DNA of 64,000 nucleotides from Thermus tenuipuniceus (GCF_002964845.1 NZ_PRDA01000015.1:1-64000); one strand, 5' to 3'; counted from the first letter of the stretch, positions 43,551 through 54,959 are shown. The notes: generated from the letters alone by a model not told the origin. A program made the numbers and translations.

Positions 43551-44186
43551 ATGAGCTGGGGGCCGCCTGGTGGACTGACCCTTAAAGACCTGATGCGCAC
43601 CCACCTGGTCGTGGCCTCGCCCCGCACCTCCCTGGGGGAGGCCCACCGCCTCTTGGTCCAGACGGGCGTCCGTTACCTGCCGGTGGTGGAGGGGGAGCGG
43701 TACTTGGGCCTTGTGGGCGAGCGGCAGCTTCGCCTGCCTCTGGCCCCTTGGGCTCCCGGGCACTTGCGGGCGGATCCCCAGGCCCCCGTGGTCCGCTTCC
43801 TGCAACCCTTTCCCCAGGCCCATCCCGAGGAGCCTTTGGAGGAAGCCGCCTTTCGCCTGGAGGCCGCCCGGTTAGGGGCCTTGCCTGTGGTGGAGGGGGA
43901 AACCCTCTTGGGCCTGGTGACCGCCTATGATCTCCTGCGCGGCCTTTTAGAACTTCTCCGCCCCAAGGCTCCTGCCACCCGCCTGGACCTTCTGGTGCCG
44001 GATTTGCCGCGCCTTGGAGAGGTGTTTCGGGCCCTGGAGGCAACGGGCACGCCCCTGGTGGGCCTGCACCTTTTCCGGGAGGTCGGGGGCTTGGGCTTCC
44101 GGGTCCTCCTCCACGTGGGTGCTCTGGACGTGAGGCCCTTTTTGGCCCGCCTCGAGGCCCTGGGCCTCCGACCCATGCGCCCTTGA
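43551..44186 (+). CDS. CBS-pair protein with C-terminal ACT-like domain (AcuB-like)
   Basis: The 211-residue protein has two CBS repeats: TLKDLMRTHLVVASPRTSL with YLPVVEGERYLGLV, and a second ending GALPVVEGETLLGLVTAYDLL near residue 130. A C-terminal region of about 70 residues resembles an ACT domain, as in AcuB. CBS pairs bind adenosyl ligands and regulate partners. It lies just after an E1 alpha/beta pair that could act on acetoin or 2-oxoacids, so a regulatory link is possible but not shown. Confidence 0.82.
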   Translation: MSWGPPGGLTLKDLMRTHLVVASPRTSLGEAHRLLVQTGVRYLPVVEGERYLGLVGERQLRLPLAPWAPGHLRADPQAPVVRFLQPFPQAHPEEPLEEAAFRLEAARLGALPVVEGETLLGLVTAYDLLRGLLELLRPKAPATRLDLLVPDLPRLGEVFRALEATGTPLVGLHLFREVGGLGFRVLLHVGALDVRPFLARLEALGLRPMRP

Positions 44187-44212
44187 GCCCGGGTCGGTGC
44201 CCTGCCCCCTGG

Positions 44213-44218
44213 TAAAGT
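44213..44218 (+). promoter_or_regulatory. hemL -10 box
   Basis: TAAAGT ends six bases before the hemL ATG, a leaderless layout. Confidence 0.5.
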
Positions 44219-44224
44219 GGGGGT

Positions 44225-45499
44225 ATGGAACGTCCTCTTTCCGAGGGGCTTTTCGCCGAGGCACAAAAGCACATCCCGGGCGGGGTCAGTAGCCCGGTGC
44301 GGGCCTTCAAGGCCGTGGGGGGCACCCCTCCCTTCCTGGTGCGGGGGGAGGGGGCCTACGTGTGGGATGCCGACGGGAACCGCTACCTGGACTACGTCCT
44401 GAGCTGGGGCCCCCTCATCCTGGGCCACGCCCACCCGGAGGTGGTGCGGAGGATCCAGGAGGTGGCCGCCCAGGGCTTCACCTTTGGGGCCCCTCACCCT
44501 TTGGAGGTGGAGCTGGCCAAGGCGGTGAAGCGGGCCTACCCAGCGCTGGAGCTGGTGCGCTTCGTCAGCTCGGGAACCGAGGCCACCATGAGCGCCTTGC
44601 GCCTGGCCCGGGGGTACACGGGCAGGCCCTACATCGTGAAGTTCCGGGGCAACTACCACGGGCACGCGGACGGGCTTCTGGTGGAGGCGGGAAGTGGGGC
44701 CCTTACCCTGGGCGTACCCTCCAGCGCCGGGGTGCCCCGAGAGTACGCCCGGCTTACCCTGGTCCTAGAGTACAACGACCCCGAGGCCCTCCGCGCCCTT
44801 CTGAAGGAGCGGGGCGAGGAGATCGCCGCCATCATCTTTGAGCCGGTGGTGGGCAACGCTGGGGTCCTTATCCCCACGGAGGAGTTCCTCGAGGCCTTGC
44901 ACCAGGCCCGGGAGTACGGAATCCTCCTCATCGCCGACGAGGTGATGACGGGCTTTCGCCTGGCCTTCGGTGGGGCCACGGAGCGGCTCGGCCTCAAGCC
45001 CGACCTGGTCACCCTGGGGAAGATCCTGGGCGGGGGGCTACCTGCGGCGGCCTACGGGGGGAGGCGGGAGGTCATGGAGAAGGTGGCCCCCCTGGGCCCG
45101 GTGTACCAGGCGGGGACGCTTTCGGGAAACCCCCTGGCCATGGCCGCGGGCCTGGCCACCCTGGAGATTTTGGAAAAGAACCCCGACTACTACGCCCGCC
45201 TGGAGGAGGTGGGGGCGAAGCTGGAGGCAGGGCTCAAGGCTATTCTCTCCCGCAAGGGCATCCCCCACGCGGTGAACCGGGTGGGCTCCATGCTCACCGT
45301 CTTCTTCACGGAAGGGCCAGTGCGCACCTTCGCCGAGGCCAAAAGGACCGACACCGAGCTTTTTAGGCGCTTCTTCCACGGCCTACTGGACCAGGGGGTG
45401 TACTGGCCCCCCTCCAACTTCGAGGCAGCCTTCCTCTCCATTCTCCACGGGGAAGAAGAGGTGGCCATGACCCTCGAGGCCCTGGCGAAAGCCCTCTAG
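44225..45499 (+). CDS. hemL: Glutamate-1-semialdehyde 2,1-aminomutase
   Basis: HemL makes 5-aminolevulinate in the C5 pathway of tetrapyrrole synthesis. The 424-residue PLP enzyme has GGVSSPVRAFKAVGG near the N-terminus, RFVSSGTEATMSA, KFRGNYHGHAD, the PLP lysine in TLGKILGGGLP near residue 263 and QAGTLSGNPLAMAAG. These separate it from other class III aminotransferases. Its product also feeds cobalamin, used by MetH in this window. mnmE starts three bases after the stop. Confidence 0.96.
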   Translation: MERPLSEGLFAEAQKHIPGGVSSPVRAFKAVGGTPPFLVRGEGAYVWDADGNRYLDYVLSWGPLILGHAHPEVVRRIQEVAAQGFTFGAPHPLEVELAKAVKRAYPALELVRFVSSGTEATMSALRLARGYTGRPYIVKFRGNYHGHADGLLVEAGSGALTLGVPSSAGVPREYARLTLVLEYNDPEALRALLKERGEEIAAIIFEPVVGNAGVLIPTEEFLEALHQAREYGILLIADEVMTGFRLAFGGATERLGLKPDLVTLGKILGGGLPAAAYGGRREVMEKVAPLGPVYQAGTLSGNPLAMAAGLATLEILEKNPDYYARLEEVGAKLEAGLKAILSRKGIPHAVNRVGSMLTVFFTEGPVRTFAEAKRTDTELFRRFFHGLLDQGVYWPPSNFEAAFLSILHGEEEVAMTLEALAKAL

Positions 45500-45502
45500 C
45501 CC

Positions 45503-46801
45503 ATGACCCTTAAGGAACCCATCTGTGCCATCGCCACTCCCTTGGGCAAGGGGGCCATCGGGGTGGTGCGGCTTTCCGGGGAGGGAGCCTTGGAGGTGGC
45601 AAGCCGGGTGTGGCGGGGGAAGGACCCCAGGAGGCTGAAAGGGGGGCGCTTTACCCTGGGGGAGGTGGTGGACCCGGAAACCGGGGAGGTGCTGGACCAG
45701 GCCCTCCTCCTGGTCTTCCGGGCCCCCCGCTCCTACACGGGGGAGGATGCCTGCGAGTTCCACACCCACGGCTCCCCGGCGGTGCTCCGGCGGGTCCTGG
45801 AGGCCCTGGTGAAGGCGGGGGCCCGGCTGGCCGGTCCTGGGGAGTTCACCTTCCGGGCCTACATGAACGGGAAGCTGGACCTGGCGCAGGCAGAAGCGGT
45901 TTTGGCCCTGGTGGAGGCGGAAGGGGACCTGGCCCGCCGTCAGGCCTTGAGGAGCCTCGAGGGGGGCTTCTCCCGTAAAATCGCCGCCTTGGAGGATAGG
46001 CTTCTTTCCCTTCTTGCCCACATCCAGGCCCTTCTGGACTATCCCGAGGAGGGGGTGGAGCCCCTCGAGGCCAGACGGGTGATCGACGGGGTGCTGGAGG
46101 AGGTGGAGGCCCTCCTGGCCCAGGCCCGCTCCTCCCGCCTGGCCCAAAGGGGAGCCCGGCTAGCCCTGATCGGGGCCCCCAACGCCGGGAAAAGCTCCCT
46201 GCTGAACGCCCTTCTGGGCTACGAGCGGGCCCTGGTTTCCCCCATCCCCGGCACCACCCGGGACTACCTGGAAGCGCCCTTGGAGCTTTTCGGTATTCCC
46301 CTGGTGGCGGTGGACACCGCGGGGATTCGGGACACCTTGGATCCCCTGGAGCGGGCGGGGGTGGAAAGGGCCTTAAGAATCGCCGAGGAAGCCGATCTCG
46401 TGCTCTACGTGGCCGACCGGTCGGCCCCCAAGCCTCCCCCTCCTCCCTTGCCCTCAAGGACCTTGAAGGTGGCCACCAAGGCGGACCTACCTCCCCTTTG
46501 GGAGGACGCGGAGTTCATCCCGGTGTCCAGCGTGATGGGGGAGGGATTAGGCCAGCTTAAGGAGGCCATCCGGGAGGCGCTTTTGGGAAAGGGGGGAGGG
46601 GAGTACCTCCTGAGCGAGCGTCAAATCGAGGCCCTTCATCAGGCCAGGGAGAGGCTTTTGGAGGCGCAAAACCTCCCGGAGGACCTCATGGGATTGGCCC
46701 TCGAGGAGGCCCTCAAGGCCTTGGCTTCCTTGAGGGGCAGGAAGGGGGTTTCCGAGGAGGTGGTGGCCCGGGTTTTCCAGAATTTCTGCGTGGGAAAGTA
46801 G
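45503..46801 (+). CDS. mnmE: tRNA modification GTPase MnmE
   Basis: MnmE with MnmG installs aminomethyl-type groups at U34 of tRNA. The 432-residue protein has the folate-binding N-terminal domain (ICAIATPLGKGAIGVVRLSG), a G domain with GAPNAGKSSLLN near residue 221, GTTRDYLE and DTAGIRDT, and a C-terminal FCVGK, where valine replaces the common isoleucine of FCIGK. The G4 motif NKxD reads TKAD. MnmD-like methyltransferase is encoded at 61497. Confidence 0.96.
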   Translation: MTLKEPICAIATPLGKGAIGVVRLSGEGALEVASRVWRGKDPRRLKGGRFTLGEVVDPETGEVLDQALLLVFRAPRSYTGEDACEFHTHGSPAVLRRVLEALVKAGARLAGPGEFTFRAYMNGKLDLAQAEAVLALVEAEGDLARRQALRSLEGGFSRKIAALEDRLLSLLAHIQALLDYPEEGVEPLEARRVIDGVLEEVEALLAQARSSRLAQRGARLALIGAPNAGKSSLLNALLGYERALVSPIPGTTRDYLEAPLELFGIPLVAVDTAGIRDTLDPLERAGVERALRIAEEADLVLYVADRSAPKPPPPPLPSRTLKVATKADLPPLWEDAEFIPVSSVMGEGLGQLKEAIREALLGKGGGEYLLSERQIEALHQARERLLEAQNLPEDLMGLALEEALKALASLRGRKGVSEEVVARVFQNFCVGK

Positions 46802-46810
46802 CCGGGCCCT

Positions 46811-49311
<2,501 letters not shown>

Positions 49312-49344
49312 CTAGAAGGGGTTGGGCGTGGCGCTTACCCCCCT

Positions 49345-49481
49345 CTCTTATCGTCCCCGGGCGTTTCCCCCACCCGGGCCGGCCTTGGCACCAGCCCCAC
49401 CCGCATCCGGCCATGAAACGGAAGGGATGGGAGGTTGCCGCGGTTTCACAGGGCCGTACCCTCCACCGCTCTGGATAAGAG
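49345..49481 (-). ncRNA. SAM-I (S-box) riboswitch
   Basis: Reading the minus strand, CTCTTATC (49481 to 49474) is followed by AGAGCGGTGGAGGG, GGCCC, TGTGAAACC and CGGCAACC, the ordered consensus of the SAM-I aptamer. GATAAGAG (49352 to 49345) closes the P1 stem with eight perfect pairs. It precedes metY-metX, so AdoMet should reduce their expression. Confidence 0.93.
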
Positions 49482-49522
49482 AACGGGCTGGTTTTCGCCG
49501 CGCCCCGGCGCGGTTAAGGGTC

Positions 49523-49551
49523 AGTGTAGGGGCTTGGGGCTTGGCCGTCAA
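49523..49551 (-). promoter_or_regulatory. metY promoter
   Basis: On the minus strand TTGACG (49551 to 49546), a 17-base spacer and TACACT (49528 to 49523) predict a start near 49516, upstream of the riboswitch. Confidence 0.75.
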
Positions 49552-49557
49552 CACCCT

Positions 49558-49586
49558 TTGACCTTTTGGCCCTCCTCCCCTATACT
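49558..49586 (+). promoter_or_regulatory. tRNA-Pro promoter
   Basis: TTGACC (49558-49563), a 17-base spacer and TATACT (49581-49586) lead to the tRNA. Its -35 box is only six bases from the divergent metY -35 box. Confidence 0.8.
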
Positions 49587-49597
49587 GAACTCCGCTA

Positions 49598-49674
49598 CGG
49601 GGAGTAGCGCAGCCCGGTAGCGCACCTCGTTCGGGACGAGGGGGTCGCTGGTTCAAATCCAGTCTCCCCGACCA
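49598..49674 (+). tRNA. tRNA-Pro (CGG anticodon)
   Basis: CGGGGAG (49598-49604) pairs with CTCCCCG (49664-49670). The anticodon stem is CCTCG/CGAGG with loop TTCGGGA, anticodon CGG at 49632-49634. The T-loop GGTTCAAATCC is intact and CCA is encoded at 49672-49674. Confidence 0.96.
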
Positions 49675-49679
49675 GAAGG

Positions 49680-49700
49680 CCGGCCTTCGGGCCGGTTTTT
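49680..49700 (+). terminator. Terminator after tRNA-Pro
   Basis: CCGGCC and GGCCGG form a six-pair stem with a TTCG tetraloop, followed by five T residues. Confidence 0.85.
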
Positions 49701-49702
49701 CG

Positions 49703-49708
49703 TATACT
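49703..49708 (+). promoter_or_regulatory. -10 box of the Na/Pi cotransporter gene
   Basis: TATACT ends six bases before the GTG at 49715 and starts two bases after the tRNA terminator's T run. Confidence 0.6.
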
Positions 49709-49714
49709 CCTCCC

Positions 49715-51205
49715 GTGGGCTTTCTAGCGGGCCTTGCCCTTCTGCTTTTGGGGTTGCATCTGATCGGAGAAGGGCTTGCCTCGGTAAAGGGGAGGAGGTA
49801 CTTGCTGGCCCGGGCCTTCTCCAGGCCAGGGAGCCTTCTGCTTTCCGGTCTTCTCCTGGGGCTTTTTTCGGGTAGCGGCACCGGCCTTTCCCTCCTGGCC
49901 CTGGGGCTGTTGGAAGGGGGAATCTTCTCCCTGGGGCAGGCCACCCTCCTTTCCCTGGCCGCCACCGCTGGGGCCAGCGCCTGGGTGGGGGTGGTGGCCC
50001 TGGCGCAAAGGGAGGTGGCTGAGGTCCTGCTGGCTCTGGGCCTCCCTCTTTTCCTCTTCCGGGGAAGCCGAAGCGGCGGGCTGGTCCTTTTGGGCTTGGG
50101 TCTTCTTTTCCTGGGCTTTTTGGAGATGGGCCAGGGGGCCAAGGCTTTTGCGCCCCTTTTGAGCCTTCTGAATCCGGGTCCATGGGCCCTGTACCTGGTG
50201 GGGATCGTCCTGGCCTTTTTCCTGGGAACCGCCAACGGGGTGGCGGCCTTGGCCCTTGCTCTTATGCCCTTTTGGGGACAGGAGGGCAGCATGGCCTTGA
50301 CCCTGGGGGCGGGGGTGGGGGTTTCGGGAGCCCTTTTTCTGGCGGCCTTGGGGGGTAGGCGGGAGGGATGGCCTTTGGGGGTGGCCCTTTTGGGGCATCG
50401 CTTTCTCTTTTCCCTGCCCTTTTTGCTTCTGCTTGGGCCGCTTGGGGGGGTGGGGGTGGTGGGGCTCCACCTCCTAAGCCACCTGGCCTACGCCATAGCC
50501 TTTCTTCCCCTCCAGGGGCGTTACCTGCGCCTTACCGAAGGTCTCTTTCCCCGCCGTACCGTAAGCCCCAAGTACCTTTCCCCCGAGGCCTTGGAAACCC
50601 CTAGCCTGGCCTACGCCCTGGTGCAACGGGAGCTTGGCCGGGTGGCGGATGCTGTGCGGAACATGCTGGCGCGGGCGGTGCGGATCCTGGCCCAGGAGGA
50701 AGGGGGCGAGGCGGAGCTCGAGGCGCTGGAGGACAAGGTGGACCGGCTTACCCGGGAGGTGGTCCTCTATACCGCCGAGCTTTCCACCCGCACCCGGGAC
50801 GAGCGGGCGGTGCGGTTCTTCGTGGCGGCCAGCGAGCTTGAGCACCTCGGGGATCTGGTGCGCCGGGTGGTGCGCCAGACGGCGAAGCTTTGGGCCCAGG
50901 GCCTCACCTTTAGCCCGGAAGGCAAGGAGGACCTTTTAGAGGCGGGGAGGCTGGTGCTAGGCCGCTTAGAGCGCATGGCGGCTGCCTTGGCCACGGGGGA
51001 TAAGGCCTTGGCCCAGGGGGTTGTGTCTGAGGAAAGGGAGGTGGCGGCCTTTCTGGATCGCCTGCGCCGGGCGCACCTGAGCCGTTTGGAGAGCGGCCGG
51101 GCGGAAAGCCGGGCCACCACCTTGGCCCACCTGGACCTTCTCATCACCCTGGAAGAGGTTTCCGGTGGGGTGGACAGGCTTTGCCGCCTGGTCCAGGAGC
51201 TTTAA
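49715..51205 (+). CDS. Na+/phosphate cotransporter family protein with PhoU domain
   Basis: The 496-residue protein has an N-terminal membrane part (about 1-270) with two related Na/Pi repeats, including LFSGSGTGLSLLALGLL and FFLGTANGVAALALALM, and a C-terminal helical PhoU-like domain (about 300-490). This is the NptA/YjbB type. Transport of phosphate is the family expectation; it was not tested. The QSS signature is modified to SGT or NGV here. GTG 49715 is probably leaderless. rsmD begins 11 bases after its stop. Confidence 0.88.
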   Translation: MGFLAGLALLLLGLHLIGEGLASVKGRRYLLARAFSRPGSLLLSGLLLGLFSGSGTGLSLLALGLLEGGIFSLGQATLLSLAATAGASAWVGVVALAQREVAEVLLALGLPLFLFRGSRSGGLVLLGLGLLFLGFLEMGQGAKAFAPLLSLLNPGPWALYLVGIVLAFFLGTANGVAALALALMPFWGQEGSMALTLGAGVGVSGALFLAALGGRREGWPLGVALLGHRFLFSLPFLLLLGPLGGVGVVGLHLLSHLAYAIAFLPLQGRYLRLTEGLFPRRTVSPKYLSPEALETPSLAYALVQRELGRVADAVRNMLARAVRILAQEEGGEAELEALEDKVDRLTREVVLYTAELSTRTRDERAVRFFVAASELEHLGDLVRRVVRQTAKLWAQGLTFSPEGKEDLLEAGRLVLGRLERMAAALATGDKALAQGVVSEEREVAAFLDRLRRAHLSRLESGRAESRATTLAHLDLLITLEEVSGGVDRLCRLVQEL

Positions 51206-51215
51206 GCTAGGAAAC

Positions 51216-51731
51216 GTGGTGAGGATCCTGGGCGGCAAGGCCAAGGGGGTGCCACTGAAGGTGCCGGCTTCGGCCAGGCCCTCCCCGGTGCGCCTGAGAA
51301 AGGCCCTTTTTGACTACCTTCGCCTCCGCTACCCCAAGCGGGGCCGGTTCCTGGACCTGTATGCGGGAAGCGGGGCGGTGGGCCTCGAGGCGGCCAGCGA
51401 GGGTTTTGAGGCCACCCTGGTGGAGAAGGACCAGGAAGCGGTGGCCCTTCTTAAGGAAAACCTCCGCCACACGGGGCTAAGGGCGCAGATCGTTCCCCTT
51501 CCCGTGGAGGTTTTTCTGCCGGAGGCCAAGGCTCGGGGCGAGCGCTACACCGTGGCCTTCATGGCCCCTCCCTACTCCCTGGATCTCGTTCAGGCCTTCC
51601 AGGCCCTCCTGGAAAGCGGCCTGGTGGAGAAGGGAGGGCTTTACATCCTGCAACACCCCAAGGACCTGCATCTTCCCTTCGGGGAACGGCGGGTTTACGG
51701 GGAAAATGCCCTCACCCTGGTGGAGGCTTAG
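51216..51731 (+). CDS. rsmD: 16S rRNA (guanine-966-N2)-methyltransferase RsmD family
   Basis: RsmD methylates G966 of 16S rRNA. The 171-residue protein has the start VRILGGKAKGVPLKVP, the AdoMet-binding DLYAGSGAVGLEAASEG near residue 46, and motif IV reading MAPPYSLDL. Family members normally have DPPY or DPPF; the alanine in place of aspartate is notable. GTG 51216 is used because AGGA lies before it; GTG 51219 is equally possible. coaD starts at the base after its stop, a common pair. Confidence 0.9.
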   Translation: MVRILGGKAKGVPLKVPASARPSPVRLRKALFDYLRLRYPKRGRFLDLYAGSGAVGLEAASEGFEATLVEKDQEAVALLKENLRHTGLRAQIVPLPVEVFLPEAKARGERYTVAFMAPPYSLDLVQAFQALLESGLVEKGGLYILQHPKDLHLPFGERRVYGENALTLVEA

Positions 51732-52217
<486 letters not shown>

Positions 52218-52236
52218 AATCCCCTTGGAGGTTGCC

Positions 52237-53829
52237 ATGAAGGTCTTTCCCAGCAAGTACGGGAACACCCTGGAGTTTGGGCATCTCATCGGAGGGGAGG
52301 AGGTCTTTGAGGGGGAGGTTTTGGAGAGACGGAACCCCTCGGACCAGGAGGACCTGGTGGCCCGCTTTCCCGAGGGCGCCAAGGAAACCCTGAGGAAGGC
52401 CGCCCTAAAGGCGCGGGAGGCCTTTAGGGAGTGGAGCCAGACCCCGGCGCCCGTGCGGGGCCAGGTCCTCTTCAACCTGGCCAAGATCCTGGAACGGGAG
52501 AAGCCCACCCTGACCCGGCTCATGGTCAGGGAGGTGGGGAAGACCTTCAAGGAGGCGGGGGGGGATGTGCAGGAGGCCATCGACACCGCCATCTTCTTCG
52601 CCTCGGAGGGGCGGAGGCTCTATGGCCAGACCGTGCCCAGCGAGATGCGGAACAAGGAGCTCTTCACCTTCCGCAGGCCTTTGGGGGTGGTGGGGATGAT
52701 CACCGCCGGCAACTTCCCCATCGCCGTGCCCAGCTGGAAACTGATCCCTGCGGTCCTTGCGGGCAACACCGTGGTCTGGAAGCCTTCCGATGACTCCCCG
52801 GTTCTTTCCTATATTTTCGTCAAGCTCTTTGAGGAGGCGGGCCTCCCTCCTGGGGTCATCAACGTGGTCTTTGGAGGGGGGAAGGACTCCACGGGCCAGT
52901 GGCTGGTGGAGCTTATGGACGAGGGTCTCCTCAACAAGTTCGCCTTCACCGGCAGCACCAAGGTGGGGCGCTGGATCGGGGAGGTGGCGGGGCGGAACCT
53001 GATCCGGCCCACCCTGGAACTTGGGGGAAAGAACCCCCTGGTGGTGATGCGGGATGCCGATCTGGATTTGGCGGTGGAAGGGGCCTGGTGGAGTGCCTTT
53101 GCCACCGGGGGGCAACGGTGCACCTCGGCGGGCAACATCATTGTGGACGCGCCCATTTATGACGAGTTCAGAAGGCGCTTCCTGGAAAGGACCGAGGCCA
53201 CGGTGGTGGGCAACCCCCTTCTCCACCCCGAGGTCACCTACGGTCCCTTTATCAACGAGCGCCTGTTCCAGCGCTGGCTGGAGCACTACACCTGGGGGCA
53301 GGAGGATGGGGCTACCTTGCTCTTTGGCAAAGGGCGGATCACCCGGGAAAACCCCTACCCCCGCTTCCAGGGCGACCCCGAGGCGGGTCTTTACGGCTGG
53401 CCCACGGTGTGGGAGGCCAGGCCCGGCATGCGCCAGTTCGCCGAGGAGATCTTCGGCCCCACCATCAACCTGGTTAAGGTGGACGGCATCGAGGAGGCCA
53501 TCGAGGTGGCCAACGCCACGCCCTACGGCCTATCCAGCGCCATTTACACCAACCACCGCCACTGGGCCTACCTCTTCAAGGTGGGCATCCGGGCGGGGAT
53601 GACCAGCATCAACAACACCACCGTGGGCGCAGAGGCCCACCTGCCCTTCGGCGGGGTGAAGGCGAGCGGCAACGGGGCCCGGGAATCCGGGGTTTGGGTC
53701 ATAGAGGAGTACACCTACTGGCATGCGGTGAACGAGGAGTACTCGGGCCGCCTCCAGCTGGCCCAGATGGATACCGGCTACGTGAGCCCCAAGCCCCCCA
53801 CGCCCTGGGGAGAAATCCTGGGCTTTTGA
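52237..53829 (+). CDS. NAD(P)-dependent aldehyde dehydrogenase
   Basis: The 530-residue ALDH oxidises aldehydes to acids. It has the general base Glu in TLELGGKNPLVV, the catalytic Cys in TGGQRCTSAGN, the cofactor segment FTGSTKVGRWIG and EEIFGPTINLVKV. A C-terminal tail of about 30 residues (RLQLAQMDTGYVSPKPP) extends beyond the usual end; a tail of this kind is known in a T. thermophilus ALDH, where it affects the active-site channel and oligomerisation. ATG 52237 follows TTGGAGG. The substrate is not clear. Confidence 0.93.
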   Translation: MKVFPSKYGNTLEFGHLIGGEEVFEGEVLERRNPSDQEDLVARFPEGAKETLRKAALKAREAFREWSQTPAPVRGQVLFNLAKILEREKPTLTRLMVREVGKTFKEAGGDVQEAIDTAIFFASEGRRLYGQTVPSEMRNKELFTFRRPLGVVGMITAGNFPIAVPSWKLIPAVLAGNTVVWKPSDDSPVLSYIFVKLFEEAGLPPGVINVVFGGGKDSTGQWLVELMDEGLLNKFAFTGSTKVGRWIGEVAGRNLIRPTLELGGKNPLVVMRDADLDLAVEGAWWSAFATGGQRCTSAGNIIVDAPIYDEFRRRFLERTEATVVGNPLLHPEVTYGPFINERLFQRWLEHYTWGQEDGATLLFGKGRITRENPYPRFQGDPEAGLYGWPTVWEARPGMRQFAEEIFGPTINLVKVDGIEEAIEVANATPYGLSSAIYTNHRHWAYLFKVGIRAGMTSINNTTVGAEAHLPFGGVKASGNGARESGVWVIEEYTYWHAVNEEYSGRLQLAQMDTGYVSPKPPTPWGEILGF

Positions 53830-53843
53830 AGGCGAACGCCTTC
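53828..53843. terminator. Small hairpin between convergent genes
   Basis: GAAGGC and GCCTTC pair around GAAC at the end of the aldehyde dehydrogenase gene. There is no T run, so termination strength is doubtful. Confidence 0.4.
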
Positions 53844-53868
53844 CTGGTGGTCTTGGGATTCGCTTTGG

Positions 53869-54237
53869 CTACTGGGCGCTTTCCAGGTCGGGCCTCAGGC
53901 GCACCGCATCCCTAAGGTACACGTGGCGCACCTGGTCCTGGGGGGTGTCCGTGTTCCAAAGGGCCAGGACCCGGATCACCCGGGGCAGGCTTCCCGGCAC
54001 CGGCACCTCCCGGGCGGAGAGAAGGGGAACCCGGTGCATGCCGATCTGGCGGGCGGCCTCGGCAGGGAAGGCGGAGTGCAGGTCCTCCGTAACCGTGAAG
54101 ATGATGGCTGCCAGCTCCTCGTGGCTTTGGATGCCGTTTGCCTCCAGCATCTTGAGGAGGAGCTCTCGGGTGGCCTGGTGGATGGCCTCCGGCGTGTCCT
54201 CCTCCACGGTGATGGCGCCTCGGATGCCCCGGACCAT
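53869..54237 (-). CDS. aroH: Monofunctional chorismate mutase, AroH type
   Basis: AroH converts chorismate to prephenate for phenylalanine and tyrosine. The 122-residue protein matches the small trimeric AroH class: MVRGIRGAITVEEDTPEAI, TEDLHSAFPAEAAR and VPVPGSLPRVIRVL near residue 90. ATG 54237 is the family start; the frame continues upstream without support. A TAGCAT box lies 11 bases before it. It competes for chorismate with the PabB-like fusion encoded at 10631. Confidence 0.95.
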   Translation of the reverse strand: MVRGIRGAITVEEDTPEAIHQATRELLLKMLEANGIQSHEELAAIIFTVTEDLHSAFPAEAARQIGMHRVPLLSAREVPVPGSLPRVIRVLALWNTDTPQDQVRHVYLRDAVRLRPDLESAQ

Positions 54238-54283
54238 TGTTGGGCTCCATGCTAAGGGGTTTTCTTCCTTAGGGCAAGGAGGG

Positions 54284-54289
54284 TAGGCT
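54284..54289 (+). promoter_or_regulatory. -10 box of the PIG-L gene
   Basis: TAGGCT ends seven bases before the ATG at 54297, a leaderless layout. Confidence 0.5.
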
Positions 54290-54296
54290 AAGGACC

Positions 54297-54959
54297 ATGA
54301 ACCTGATGGCGGTGTTTGCCCATCCTGACGATGAGATCGGGGCTCTGGGCACCTTGGCCCTCCACGCCCGGCGTGGGGACCGGGTGCTGTTGGTGTGGAT
54401 GACCAGGGGGGAGTTGGCCAGCCAGTTTGGGGCCATGGAGGAGGCAAAGGTGGCGGAGATACGGGAGGGGCACGGGGCCCATGTGGCCCGAGCCGTCGGG
54501 GCCGAGTACCGTTTTCTCCCCTTTCGCGACACCTTTCTCACGGGGAGCAGGGAGGAGGCCCTGGCCCTAGCCCGGGTCATGGCCGAGTTCCAGCCGGATG
54601 CGGTGATCACCTGGGATCCCCTGGACGTTCACCCGGACCACCGGGCCACGCACCAGGCGGTCCTCTCCGCCTTGAAGTTCTGCCGCATACCCAAGCTGGT
54701 GGGGGAAGCGCACCGCAAGCCGGTCCGGCTCTACCACTATCCCCGCAGGGAGCTGGCCAGGCCGTGGCTTTACGTGGATACCACCGCCACCGAGGAGGTG
54801 GCCGAGGCGGTGTTTGCTTTTTACCAGGAGTTCTACCGCTGGCCTTTTACCCTGGAGGAGTTTCGCGCCCGCCGGCGGCTTCGGGGCCAGGAGGCGGGGG
54901 TTCCCTTTGCGGAAGCGTTTCAGACAGACTCTCCGCCGGCGTGGCCTGCGCTTCCCTGA
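54297..54959 (+). CDS. PIG-L (LmbE) family deacetylase
   Basis: The 220-residue protein has the zinc motifs AHPDDE at residues 8-13 and HPDH near 105, with EEAKVAEIREGHGAHVARAVGA between them. PIG-L enzymes remove acetyl groups from N-acetylglucosamine-containing substrates, including precursors of bacillithiol; the substrate here cannot be assigned. Its last 113 bases overlap the 3' end of the convergent ClC gene, an unusually long antisense overlap. Confidence 0.9.
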   Translation: MNLMAVFAHPDDEIGALGTLALHARRGDRVLLVWMTRGELASQFGAMEEAKVAEIREGHGAHVARAVGAEYRFLPFRDTFLTGSREEALALARVMAEFQPDAVITWDPLDVHPDHRATHQAVLSALKFCRIPKLVGEAHRKPVRLYHYPRRELARPWLYVDTTATEEVAEAVFAFYQEFYRWPFTLEEFRARRRLRGQEAGVPFAEAFQTDSPPAWPALP

